Position numbers and translations under genes: made by a program. DNA of 32,845 bases from Dehalococcoidia bacterium (GTDB lineage: Bacteria > Chloroflexota > Dehalococcoidia > Dehalococcoidales > RBG-16-60-22), in the NCBI GenBank assembly GCA_030615655.1, contig JAUWYU010000002.1:1-32845 (forward strand). The letters run 5' to 3'. Below the pieces are notes generated by a model, which saw only the letters and a program-made list of their open reading frames with translations, did not search any database and had not been told where the DNA came from. Below are positions 16,091 to 24,478 of this stretch, one piece after another (within the stretch, counting starts at the first letter, position 1; every line of letters starts with the position of its first letter).

Positions 16091-16118
16091 TAGACATGCC
16101 GGTTTTTTATGGTATTAT
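16091..16118 (+). promoter_or_regulatory. Predicted promoter of the lipoprotein gene
   Basis: TAGACA (16091-16096), 16-nt spacer and TATTAT (16113-16118). The leader that follows (about 95 nt) contains a tRNA-like stretch at 16126-16173. A T-run at 16103-16108 could also end the folE transcript, though no strong hairpin precedes it. Confidence 0.45.
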
Positions 16119-16217
16119 ATAGATTGGCCGGTGGTTCAACGGGAGAACAATCGATTTAGGGTTCGAATTCACCTATCTTCACTTTATTTACCACGGAGGG
16201 AAAGGAGGTTAAAAGCT

Positions 16218-16931
16218 ATGAAGAAAGTGCTAAGAGTGCTGTTAGTCTTCTCTCTACTGGCGGCAATCTCATTCTTGCTCCCCGCTTGCCAGGGAGAGGA
16301 AGGAGAGGAGGAGAAAGCGCCAGAGGGGCAGTTGCCCGTCTATCAGGTCGGGGACAAATGGGTCTGGAGCTATGTGATGGATGGAACGGATTATACCCTC
16401 ACCGAGGAGATAACCGGGGAGGAAACGGTGGAGGGCCGCGACTGCTATGTTCTCGACATGTTGTTTGACCCGATCATAAGCTCCACCCATGATGATGTGG
16501 TCTACACCACTACCGGCATGAAGTACTGGATGGATAAAGACACCGCTCTTATGGGGGTCAAGATGGAAACATCGTTTACCGGTAATGGACGAACCTACAC
16601 CTCTTCAGAGATTTACTCCTACGACCCCTGGGTGAATCTATTCCCACTGGAGATAGGGAAGGAAGCAGAGTCAGAGTTAACCACCACGCAGTATGCAGGG
16701 GGCAGCCAGACAGGAGACCCCGTGGTAGTCACTGAGAAATACAAGATAGATAGCAGGGAGGACATCACCATTGCGGCCGGGACTTTTAACTGCTGGAAGA
16801 TAATTATATATGATGGCGCCGGCAGTGTTACCCTAATCATGTGGTATTCAGACCAGATTAAAAGCGCAGTTAAAATGACGGATGCAGAGGGCAACGTTAT
16901 GATGGAGCTTAAATCATACTCGATTGGCTAG
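16218..16931 (+). CDS. Predicted lipoprotein of unknown function
   Basis: A 237-residue exported protein. The signal peptide is basic at the start (MKKVLRV), then hydrophobic, and ends in the lipobox LPAC, so C24 would be lipid-modified after cleavage. A short acidic linker (EEGEEEKAPEG) follows. The mature part is rich in beta strands, with WVWSYVMDG, a GREDCYV-like strand, TYTSSEIYSYDPW and a final IWYSD-type repeat region; I do not recognise the family. The ATG at 16218 is preceded by AAAGGAGG; the longer upstream frame overlaps folE and is not used. It stands alone and converges on gyrB. Confidence 0.8.
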   Translation: MKKVLRVLLVFSLLAAISFLLPACQGEEGEEEKAPEGQLPVYQVGDKWVWSYVMDGTDYTLTEEITGEETVEGRDCYVLDMLFDPIISSTHDDVVYTTTGMKYWMDKDTALMGVKMETSFTGNGRTYTSSEIYSYDPWVNLFPLEIGKEAESELTTTQYAGGSQTGDPVVVTEKYKIDSREDITIAAGTFNCWKIIIYDGAGSVTLIMWYSDQIKSAVKMTDAEGNVMMELKSYSIG

Positions 16932-16956
16932 TTGGCTATTGACCGAGAGGGTATAG

Positions 16957-16973
16957 AGTGCTGGCACTTTTTA
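16957..16973 (+). terminator. Weak candidate terminator between the lipoprotein gene and gyrB
   Basis: AGTG-CTGG-CACT followed by TTTTTATT. The stem is only 4 bp, so termination may be inefficient. It is the only hairpin-plus-T signal in the 42-nt gap between the convergent genes. Confidence 0.35.
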
Positions 16974-18899
16974 TTAGATATCCAGATTAGCCGTCTTGGC
17001 GTGCGCCTGGATGAAAGCCTTGCGGGGCGGGACTTCACCGCCCATCAGCATCTGAAAAACCTCATCGGCCCTGGTAGCGTCTTCAATGTTTACTTCGAGG
17101 ATGGTGCGGGTGTTCGGGTCCATGGTGGTCTCCCAGAGCTGTTCCGCCGTCATTTCACCCAGGCCCTTGTAGCGCTGAATCTCTGTCTTTCTTGAAGTAC
17201 TATTCTGTAGTACTTCCTCTTTTTCCTGTTCCGAATAGACCCATTTCAAGCCATCACTGCTTTTGATGCGGTAAAGAGGTGGTTGGGCGATGTAAAGGTG
17301 CCTCTGGCTGATGAGCTCCATCATGTGCCGGAAGAAGAAGGTGAGCAGAAGGGTGCGGATGTGGGAGCCGTCAACGTCGGCGTCGGTCATCAGAATGATA
17401 CGGTTGTAACGCAGGCGCGTCGGGTCAAATTCGTCGTCGATGCTGGTGCCGAGGGCAGTCACTATGGTGCGGATTTCGTTATTGGCCAGCATCTTGTCCG
17501 GCGGTGCCTTCTCCACATTCAGGATTTTACCGCGCAGCGGAAGTATCGCCTGGAAGCGGCGGTTCCGACCCTGCTTGGCGGAGCCCCCGGCGGAGGGGCC
17601 CTCCACCAGAAAGAGCTCGCACTGCTCCGGGTCTTTCTCCGAGCAGTCTGCCAGCGTGCCGGGCAGCGTACCCGTTTCCAGTCCGCTCTTTCTGATAATT
17701 AAATCGCGTGCCTTCCTGGCGGCTTCCCTGGCTTTGGAGGAGATAACGCATTTTTCTATGATTTTCTTGGCTTCATCGGGGTGTTCCTCGAGGTAGAGGG
17801 TTAAGCCCTCGTTGACGGCACTCTCTACCTGACTTTTGATTTCAATATTGCCCAGCTTGCTCTTGGTCTGACCCTCAAATTGCGGCTCGGAGAGCTTGAC
17901 ACTGATGATAGCGGTAAGTCCTTCCCTGACGTCCTCACCGGTCAGGTTGGGTTCATCTTCCTTGAGGAGCTTGTTTTTATGAGCGTAGTCGTTAAGCACG
18001 CGGGTCAACGCTGAGCGAAACCCGGTAATATGGGTGCCGCCATCTATGGTATTCACGCAGTTGGCGAAGCTGAAGGCGGATTCACTGAAGCCATCGTTGT
18101 ACTGGAGGGCTACCTCGACCGTCGTGCTGTTGACCATTTTGGAGATATAAATAGGTACCGGATGACGTACTACGCGGTTTCGATTGAGGTGGCGGACGAA
18201 GCCGGTAATCCCGCCTTCAAAATAGAAAGTCCGTTCCAGGTCCTTACCTTCGTCTTTGATGGTTATTTCCACAGCTTTATTGAGATAGGCCATCTCCCGC
18301 AGATGTTCGCTTAAGATATCAAAATCATAGCTGATATTACCAAATATCTCCGTATCGGCAAGGAAGGTAGTGGTGGTGCCGGTGTCATCGGCTTCGCCGA
18401 TTACTTCTAGTTCTCCCTGCGGTATACCCTGCCGGTACTCCTGGTAGTAAATCTTGCCGTTAAGCCTGACATCGACCCGGCAGTGTGAGGAGAGCGCATT
18501 GACCACCGAGGCACCTACGCCGTGCAGTCCGCCCGACACCACGTAGGTCTTACCGCCGAACTTGGCCCCGGCGTGGAGCACGGTCATTACCGTCTCCAGG
18601 GCTGATACATTGGTGGAGGGGTGGATGTCTACCGGAATGCCGCGCCCGTTGTCCACCACGGTTACGTAGTTATCCTCTTTAATGGTGACGGTAATGCGGT
18701 CACAGCAGCCGGCCATGGCTTCGTCAATGCTGTTATAGGCAACCTCGTAGACCAGATGGTGCAGTCCGCGCTGGTCCGTGCTGCCGATATACATGCTGGG
18801 ACGGCGCCGCACCGCCTCCCGTCCACCCAGTACCTGAATGTCCTCGGCGGTATATTTGTTATTGTTTTGCGGCTCTTCCGGCCTGGTTTTCTTCGGCAT
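16974..18899 (-). CDS. gyrB: DNA gyrase subunit B
   Basis: ATPase subunit of the type II topoisomerase. The 641-residue protein has the GHKL ATPase domain (N56, VVDNGRGIPVDIHP, GGLHGVGASVVNALS), the transducer region, the TOPRIM domain with E433 and the DxD in MTDADVDGSH, and the C-terminal RYKGLGEMTAEQLWETTMDP. ATG 18899 is preceded by AGAGAAG and gives MPKKTRPEEP; the longer reading is untranslated leader. Two normally strict positions differ: EGDSAGG reads EGPSAGG (P435) and the usual DNS before IDE reads YNS (Y55). Metal-binding residues are intact. ParE is possible, but QVLGGREAV and the lone gene fit GyrB. Confidence 0.92.
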   Translation of the reverse strand: MPKKTRPEEPQNNNKYTAEDIQVLGGREAVRRRPSMYIGSTDQRGLHHLVYEVAYNSIDEAMAGCCDRITVTIKEDNYVTVVDNGRGIPVDIHPSTNVSALETVMTVLHAGAKFGGKTYVVSGGLHGVGASVVNALSSHCRVDVRLNGKIYYQEYRQGIPQGELEVIGEADDTGTTTTFLADTEIFGNISYDFDILSEHLREMAYLNKAVEITIKDEGKDLERTFYFEGGITGFVRHLNRNRVVRHPVPIYISKMVNSTTVEVALQYNDGFSESAFSFANCVNTIDGGTHITGFRSALTRVLNDYAHKNKLLKEDEPNLTGEDVREGLTAIISVKLSEPQFEGQTKSKLGNIEIKSQVESAVNEGLTLYLEEHPDEAKKIIEKCVISSKAREAARKARDLIIRKSGLETGTLPGTLADCSEKDPEQCELFLVEGPSAGGSAKQGRNRRFQAILPLRGKILNVEKAPPDKMLANNEIRTIVTALGTSIDDEFDPTRLRYNRIILMTDADVDGSHIRTLLLTFFFRHMMELISQRHLYIAQPPLYRIKSSDGLKWVYSEQEKEEVLQNSTSRKTEIQRYKGLGEMTAEQLWETTMDPNTRTILEVNIEDATRADEVFQMLMGGEVPPRKAFIQAHAKTANLDI

Positions 18900-19039
18900 T
18901 ATATGTCTTCTCTCATTGGGCAGTGATAATAGGAGGCAGGCGAACGGCGGTGGTTGATGGGAACAGTGTGTCCTGAGTAGCTTACAGCTACAATTGAGCG
19001 GGCTGACCAACTAAAAAACGTACACATCTAGCCTGTTAA

Positions 19040-19068
19040 ATTTTAGCATAATTTAGCTATAAAGTAAA
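19040..19068 (-). promoter_or_regulatory. Predicted gyrB promoter
   Basis: TTTACT (19068-19063), 17-nt spacer, TAAAAT (19045-19040) on the minus strand. This leaves a leader of about 130 nt before the gyrB ATG. Confidence 0.55.
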
Positions 19069-19172
19069 GCTGGGGAGGGGTGTTTTTTGTCGTATGAGGT
19101 TGTATTGACGAGGCTTTTTATGCCAGGTATTCCATTTTTTATCCCAAAAGTGTATTATCAGAACAGGAATTA

Positions 19173-19215
19173 GAGAAAATGCAGACATTGCAGAAATTGG
19201 AGAAAATGCAGACAT
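19173..19215 (+). repeat. Two 16-nt direct repeats upstream of the GH3-like gene
   Basis: GAGAAAATGCAGACAT occurs at 19173-19188 and exactly again at 19200-19215, a 27-nt period, close to 2.5 helical turns. A third partial copy (GGAGAAAG) merges into the ribosome-binding site. It may be a binding site for the downstream response regulator, since OmpR-type regulators often use tandem direct repeats, or a simple slippage product. Confidence 0.55.
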
Positions 19216-19233
19216 CTGGAGAAAGGAGGTTCT

Positions 19234-20817
19234 ATGATGACTAAAGATGAGTTGTTCAGAACGGGAGACCAGGAAAGAATCTGGCAGAAATACTGCGGGT
19301 TTCTCGACCTCTCTATGACAGAGTTCATGGAGATACAGGAACAGTTGTTAATGGAGCATATTGAGCAGATAGCTGATAGCCACCTGGCCAAGAATTTCAT
19401 GCCGCAGAAACCGCGGAATATATCCGAATTCCGCAATCATGTACCGCTGACGACATATGAGGACTATGCCCCCTATTTCAGCGAGAAGAACGAGGATGTT
19501 TTGGCAGGTAAACCTTACGCATGGACTCATACCTCTGGTAGAGGAGGTAGCGTCAAGTGGGTGCCATACACCCAACGGGCTTTTGAACGTCTGGGTATCT
19601 CCGGCGTTACTACGCTCATACTTGCTTGTGCTTCCCGCAGGGGTGAGGTCAATGTCCAGCCGAATATTCGCCTCATGCAAAATTTGCCTCCCAAGCCTTA
19701 TTATTCATGGCTCGGTGCGTCTGCAATGCTAAGCCTTTTGGACGTTTACACGATACCTCCCCTGGAATTGTCCGAGGCGGAGACCTTTGAGAAGAGGATA
19801 CAGATGGGTTTTGAAATAGCGCTCCGGACCGGTGTAGATGTTCTGGGCTCTTTAACAACTGTTTTAATTAGAATGGGCGAACGCTTTACCGAAGGCTCGG
19901 CGCAATTTAAAATTTCCCGAACTATGCTACATCCAAAAGTAATGCTGCGCCTTGTAATGGCCTGGTTAAAGAGTAAAGTCCGCAAGAGAGCTTTGCTGCC
20001 GCAGGACTTGTGGCCTTTGAAGGGACTCATCTGCTACGGTATGGATACAAGCATTTACAAGGAGCAACTTGTATATTATTGGGGGAAGGAGCCCCTGGAG
20101 GTATACGCTGGTACAGAAATGGGACTGGTAGCAACTCAATCGTGGAACAAAAAAGATATGACGTTTCTTCCTTTTTCTTGCTTTCTCGAGTTTATCCCCG
20201 AGGATGAGTGGCTTAAGTCTCGTGAGGATAAAGACTATCAACCATCAACAATTCTCCTTGATGAGCTTGAAGAGGGAAAGCGTTATGAAGTTGTAATTAC
20301 CAGTTTTTATGGCATGCCTTTCTTGAGATACAGAGTGGGTGACCTTATCAAAATTATAGCCTTGAGCGATAGTGGAAGCGGGGTTAGGATTCCTCAGATG
20401 ACTTTTGATAGTCGGTCTGACGACTTGATAGACATCGGCGGTTTCACCCGGCTGGATGAAAAAACTGTCTGGCAGGCTATTTTTAACAGTAAAATAAGGA
20501 ATGTTGACTGGTGTTTACGAAAGGAATACGAAGAGGGGCAAGCGGTACTCCACCTCTATATTGAGTTTAAAGACGATACCGATGTTGAGGAGGTACAGCG
20601 TGTTATAAATGACCACCTAAAGTCTCTTGACCCTGACTACCGCAACCTCCACGATATGCTTGGTATGCAACCATTGAGGGTTACTTCACTGCCAAAGGGC
20701 AGTTTCCAGAGATATTACGAGGCGAAGCGGATGGGAGGTGCTGACCTATCCCACCTCAAGCCTCCTCATATGAATGCATCCGATTCTGCGATCCAGGAGC
20801 TCCTGGGACAAATTTAA
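19234..20817 (+). CDS. GH3-type acyl-adenylate-forming enzyme
   Basis: A 527-residue protein with the pattern of the GH3 family of the ANL superfamily, which activate carboxylates as adenylates and, in plants, join them to amino acids. Motif A is THTSGRGGSVKWVPYT (about 98-113). YAGTEMGLVA is the GH3-type motif around the adenine pocket, MPFLRYRVGDLI carries the conserved RxGD, and SRSDDLIDIGGFTRL leads into a C-terminal lid domain. AAAGGAGG precedes two consecutive ATGs (19234, 19237); the second has better spacing. Bacterial GH3 functions are largely unknown. A histidine kinase starts 20 nt downstream, suggesting the enzyme is cotranscribed with a sensory system. Confidence 0.82.
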   Translation: MMTKDELFRTGDQERIWQKYCGFLDLSMTEFMEIQEQLLMEHIEQIADSHLAKNFMPQKPRNISEFRNHVPLTTYEDYAPYFSEKNEDVLAGKPYAWTHTSGRGGSVKWVPYTQRAFERLGISGVTTLILACASRRGEVNVQPNIRLMQNLPPKPYYSWLGASAMLSLLDVYTIPPLELSEAETFEKRIQMGFEIALRTGVDVLGSLTTVLIRMGERFTEGSAQFKISRTMLHPKVMLRLVMAWLKSKVRKRALLPQDLWPLKGLICYGMDTSIYKEQLVYYWGKEPLEVYAGTEMGLVATQSWNKKDMTFLPFSCFLEFIPEDEWLKSREDKDYQPSTILLDELEEGKRYEVVITSFYGMPFLRYRVGDLIKIIALSDSGSGVRIPQMTFDSRSDDLIDIGGFTRLDEKTVWQAIFNSKIRNVDWCLRKEYEEGQAVLHLYIEFKDDTDVEEVQRVINDHLKSLDPDYRNLHDMLGMQPLRVTSLPKGSFQRYYEAKRMGGADLSHLKPPHMNASDSAIQELLGQI

Positions 20818-20837
20818 TAATTGCAGGCATAACAATC

Positions 20838-23324
20838 ATGAATTTATACTTAGCGCTGCCCATAGTCCAGGTTCTCTTCGCTGTAGTATTGGTTTTTTAT
20901 ATTTTAAAAAGGAATGCTCGCAGCTGGGTTCATAGACTATTTTCGCTCTATCTCATGGCACTGGCTCTCTGGGGCGGCGTCATCTTTGCCATGCGCGCAA
21001 GCCCGGACCTGGAGCATGCTTATATATGGGAAAAAGTATTAATACCAGTAGCTCCGCTCATGGCTGTCATCTTTTATCATTTTACCATTCGATTCACTAA
21101 GACTAAACTCCCCAGGTGGTGGCTTTTCTGTGCCTACATAGTCTGCGTCTTGTTTGCATCGATAGCCGGAACACGCCTGGTAATCGAAGGAATGCAGCTG
21201 AAATCTTATGGTTATGCTCCGATTCCGGGGCCGGCCATGCTACTGTGGGGACTGTTCAGTTATCTGATGATGATACTTGCGCTTCGGGTTCTCTTTAGAG
21301 ATATCAGGACAGCGGAGTCATCAGTCCAAAGAAACCGAAGTGCCTATATCCTTACTGGAATAATCGTTGCTCTGGCAGGCGGGGTGTTTGATGTGTTGCC
21401 CTCTTTCGGTTTTGTACTTTATCCTGGGGCTATCATTGGCAACATAGTTTTTTGCTTCTTGGTCGCCGTAGCCATAGTGAAATACCATCTTCTGGACATC
21501 AATATTGTCCTGCGTAAAGGCGTTGCCTACCTTTTAATAAGCGCCGTAGTTGCCATACCGGTGATAGGTCTGGCCTTTCTGGTTGCGAATATCCTTCATG
21601 AATCGCTACTCACTCTCTGGCTCTATCTTTTGCTCATTATTGTCCTAGCGTTCACTGTTCCGGCATTATGGAGGTTAGTCCAGCGGCAGGTAGACAGGTG
21701 GTTTTACCGTGACCGGTACGATTCCCTCAAGGCTCTGGAGACTTTCAGCTGGCACACGCAGAGCCTTTCCGATTTCACCAAGGTAGGGCGCACTACGGTT
21801 AAGATGGTCGCCGGGGCGCTGCATGCCTCAAGTGTTTACCTTTTGCAGCCGCTATCAAAAAACGGAGAGTTTCAAGTAGTATGTTCTGCAAATGAGAGTG
21901 AAGACGTTTCTGGCATAGTCTTTAAAGCTCAGAGCCCTCTGCTCAGGTGGCTTGAGCGTTCCAACGGATTATTACGCTATCAGGATATAGATGTCATCCC
22001 TCAGTTACAGAGTGTCATATGGGAAGAGAAAGAGTGCCTACAGGAGATAGGGGCGGAGTTCATTGCGCCACTGAGGTCACGCACCGCTCAGGTATCGGGG
22101 CTGCTCATAGTGGGCAGGAAGCTCTCGGGGCAGCCTTACAGTGTTGAGGACATGCAGCTGGCTTCTACTATAAGCAATCAGATAGCTATTACTTTAGAAA
22201 ATGCACGGTTGTACAGGGATATCCTTGAAGCCAGAGAGAATCTGGAAACATGGCTGAACAGCATGAGCGATTGCGTGATGATTGTCGATACCAACCAGAC
22301 GATACAATTCGTGAATCATGCCGCGGAGAAAAATTTTAGTATTAGCGGTGAAAAGAAATGCTGGAAAGCCCTCGGGAAAGAAGGGAAGTGTCCTGATTGT
22401 CCTGTTCAGGGAACTTTGGGTAATGGTGACGTGAAGCCAAGAAATATCGGTAACCGGTATATAGGTGATAAGGAGTACGAGGTGGCTACCGCTCCCCTGC
22501 TGAACCCGGACGGCAGCATATCGATTATGGGGGTGTACCGGGACATCACCGAAAGAAAAAGACTGGAAGAGGAGATTATCCAGGCTGAAGTCGAGATAGA
22601 AACTCTGCACCGATCAGAGCGCCTGAAGACCGAACTTTTGTCCATGGTTTCTCACGAACTGCGTACCCCGCTGGCCGTAATCAAGGGCTATACTACCACG
22701 CTTCTGCGTAAACGGAAGAAGTGGGGTGAGGGAGAGAAGAGGGAGTTTCTTATGGACATTAATCAGGAGACCGATTATCTGACCAGGCTGGTCGGGAACT
22801 TGCTGGATATGTCGCGTCTTGAGGCCGGAGCAATGGAGATGGAGAAGGACTGGTACCAGGTTTCCGAGATACTGGAGTGGGCGGATGGCGAACTGGGGGC
22901 AATTACCAAGCGTCACAAAATGCAGGTTTTGATACCTCCCGATTTGCCTTTTGTTTTCGTTGATAGGGTGCGTATCGGGCAGGTGCTGGTGAATCTCTGC
23001 GAAAATGCGGCGAAGTATTCCGAAAAGGGAAGCCAGGTTACAATTGAAGCCGAGCTTTCCGGGGAATCGGTTGTCGTGAGCGTTACGGATAAGGGTGAGG
23101 GCATAGCTCCGGAGAGTCTGGATAGAGTGTTTATCCGATTTTACCGGGTCGGGAGAGATCGCGATTCGAAATCAGGCATCGGCCTGGGGTTGTCCATCTG
23201 CCGGGGCATTGTTGAGGCACATGGCGGTGATATCCGGGTGCAAAGCGAGGTGGGCAAAGGTTCCAGGTTCTACTTCAACCTGCCGATAAGCGACAAGGAG
23301 GGCGGCAGGCTGACACTGCGTTAG
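20838..23324 (+). CDS. Membrane histidine kinase with 7TM, GAF and PAS domains
   Basis: An 828-residue sensor kinase. The first 270 residues contain about seven or eight hydrophobic segments of the histidine-kinase 7TM type. Residues about 290-450 are a GAF-like domain (LLIVGRKLSGQPYS, TISNQIAITLENARLYRDI). A PAS domain follows with clustered cysteines (KCWKALGKEGKCPDCP), then a PAC segment ending in GVYRDITERKRLEEE. H606 in SMVSHELRTPL is the phosphorylation site. The ATPase shows NLCENAAKYS (N box), VTDKGEGIAPE and GIGLGLSICRGIVEAHGG. It overlaps or touches the response regulator gene. The signal is unknown; the cysteines could sense redox or metal. Confidence 0.9.
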   Translation: MNLYLALPIVQVLFAVVLVFYILKRNARSWVHRLFSLYLMALALWGGVIFAMRASPDLEHAYIWEKVLIPVAPLMAVIFYHFTIRFTKTKLPRWWLFCAYIVCVLFASIAGTRLVIEGMQLKSYGYAPIPGPAMLLWGLFSYLMMILALRVLFRDIRTAESSVQRNRSAYILTGIIVALAGGVFDVLPSFGFVLYPGAIIGNIVFCFLVAVAIVKYHLLDINIVLRKGVAYLLISAVVAIPVIGLAFLVANILHESLLTLWLYLLLIIVLAFTVPALWRLVQRQVDRWFYRDRYDSLKALETFSWHTQSLSDFTKVGRTTVKMVAGALHASSVYLLQPLSKNGEFQVVCSANESEDVSGIVFKAQSPLLRWLERSNGLLRYQDIDVIPQLQSVIWEEKECLQEIGAEFIAPLRSRTAQVSGLLIVGRKLSGQPYSVEDMQLASTISNQIAITLENARLYRDILEARENLETWLNSMSDCVMIVDTNQTIQFVNHAAEKNFSISGEKKCWKALGKEGKCPDCPVQGTLGNGDVKPRNIGNRYIGDKEYEVATAPLLNPDGSISIMGVYRDITERKRLEEEIIQAEVEIETLHRSERLKTELLSMVSHELRTPLAVIKGYTTTLLRKRKKWGEGEKREFLMDINQETDYLTRLVGNLLDMSRLEAGAMEMEKDWYQVSEILEWADGELGAITKRHKMQVLIPPDLPFVFVDRVRIGQVLVNLCENAAKYSEKGSQVTIEAELSGESVVVSVTDKGEGIAPESLDRVFIRFYRVGRDRDSKSGIGLGLSICRGIVEAHGGDIRVQSEVGKGSRFYFNLPISDKEGGRLTLR

Positions 23325-23344
23325 TGATAGGAGGCAAGGTACAA

Positions 23345-24040
23345 ATGGGCCATACTTATATTCTCGTTGTTGATGACGACGAAAAGATAAGGAAGTTTCT
23401 GAGGGTCAACCTGTCTGGAGAGGGGTGGCATATTCTTACGGCGGCGGATGGCGCCGAAGCACTCCGGAAGGTGGAAAGGGACCCGCCCGACCTCGTTATT
23501 CTGGACATAATGATGCCGAAGATGGATGGTTTTGAGGTCTGCCGCCGGCTCCGTCAGTGGTCACAGGTCCCGATTATCGGGCTCAGCGCCCGGGGCGATA
23601 TGGCGGACAAGGTGAAATGCCTGAACCTTGGAGTCGATGACTATATTACCAAGCCGTTTGGTATTGACGAGCTTATCGCGCGAGTTAAGGCGGTACTCCG
23701 GCGTAATAAATTTGATGATTCCATGTCCCCGAAATCATCTTTCACGAGCGGCGACCTTAAGGTTGACTTTACGGCAAGGAGGGTTACCACCGACGGTAAT
23801 GAGATAAGGATGACACCAACGGAATATAAGCTATTACGAGAGCTGGTTCTTGGTGCGGGACAGGCTCTTAGTTATAAATATCTCCTGGGCAAGATATGGG
23901 GTCCGGAATATAAAACGGAAAGGGAATACCTCCACGTATATATAGGTCACCTGCGGGCCAAGATTGAACCTGACCAGAGAAACCCCGTATACATTATAAG
24001 CGTGCCCGGGGTGGGCTATCAGTTCCAGGATATTACTTAG
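23345..24040 (+). CDS. OmpR/PhoB-type response regulator
   Basis: A 231-residue two-domain regulator. Receiver: acidic cluster VVDDDEK, phosphoacceptor D54 (LVILDIMMPKMDG), S81 and K103 (YITKPFG). DNA-binding winged helix: MTPTEYKLLRELV, EYLHVYIGHLRAKIE and ISVPGVGYQF. I prefer ATG 23345, with GGAGG about 10 nt upstream; a GTG at 23324 would overlap the kinase stop but has no ribosome site. It is the likely partner of the preceding kinase and may control the operon or the direct repeats upstream of the GH3 gene. Confidence 0.93.
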   Translation: MGHTYILVVDDDEKIRKFLRVNLSGEGWHILTAADGAEALRKVERDPPDLVILDIMMPKMDGFEVCRRLRQWSQVPIIGLSARGDMADKVKCLNLGVDDYITKPFGIDELIARVKAVLRRNKFDDSMSPKSSFTSGDLKVDFTARRVTTDGNEIRMTPTEYKLLRELVLGAGQALSYKYLLGKIWGPEYKTEREYLHVYIGHLRAKIEPDQRNPVYIISVPGVGYQFQDIT

Positions 24041-24088
24041 CCCTACACGGACTATCATACTGGGAACCAGTTGATTCCCGCTGAGATA

Positions 24089-24433
24089 TTATCCTGAGGG
24101 GGGCCTGGTATTCGGGGGTGGTGGGTTCTTCATGCCCAGGCGGAATAATTCCCCGGTATCCTTACGCTTCCAGTTCATTGATATCCGTTGCTGGGTGGGG
24201 TGGAGCATGGTAATAGCCCCTGGCCGGGGGCACTCTTCAACGCAACCGCCGCAGTACCAGCATTCCTCGGGATAAAGGACTATGGGGGGTTTCTTCTTTT
24301 CCGGATTCGGCATCATAACATCAGTGGGGCATACATCTACGCAAAGGTTACAACCGCTGCATATATCAGGATTGAACTCTACCGCTTTATTTGGTGTTGG
24401 TGGATTGGGTACCATATATACTTTATCGCTCAT
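24089..24433 (-). CDS. Dicluster ferredoxin paired with the AprA-like flavoprotein
   Basis: A 114-residue soluble protein with two 4Fe-4S motifs: C25-C28-C31-C35P (ICSGCNLCVDVCP) and C58-C61-C64-C68P (CWYCGGCVEECP). The second resembles the beta subunit of adenylylsulfate reductase (AprB) and related ferredoxins. The tail is proline-rich (NPPPPNTRPP). The ATG has AGAGGT upstream, and the flavoprotein stop is 45 nt away, so it should be cotranscribed and serve as the electron partner. No sulfur-reduction genes are nearby, so I do not name it aprB. Confidence 0.85.
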   Translation of the reverse strand: MSDKVYMVPNPPTPNKAVEFNPDICSGCNLCVDVCPTDVMMPNPEKKKPPIVLYPEECWYCGGCVEECPRPGAITMLHPTQQRISMNWKRKDTGELFRLGMKNPPPPNTRPPSG

Positions 24434-24478
24434 TATAATTTACCTCTTTCTTAGCTCTTCGAGTTATTAACTCCGGGC

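Larger units (their letters stand above)
18900..19233. other. 334-nt divergent intergenic region
   Basis: Holds the gyrB leader and promoter on the minus strand and, for the plus strand, a possible TTGACG (19114 region) without a good -10. Just before the GH3 gene is a pair of 16-nt direct repeats. I see no small ORF with a ribosome site and no RNA gene here. Confidence 0.6.

Noticed and set aside
15936..16217. N-terminal extension of the lipoprotein frame
   Set aside because: It overlaps folE out of frame, whereas ATG 16218 has AAAGGAGG and begins a perfect signal peptide.
19173..19215. CRISPR-like array
   Set aside because: Only two 16-nt copies with an 11-nt spacing and no cas genes.
24062..24079. 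GGGAA/TTCCC hairpin between the response regulator and the ferredoxin gene as a bidirectional terminator
   Set aside because: Only 5 bp and no T-run on either strand, so support is too weak to list as a feature.
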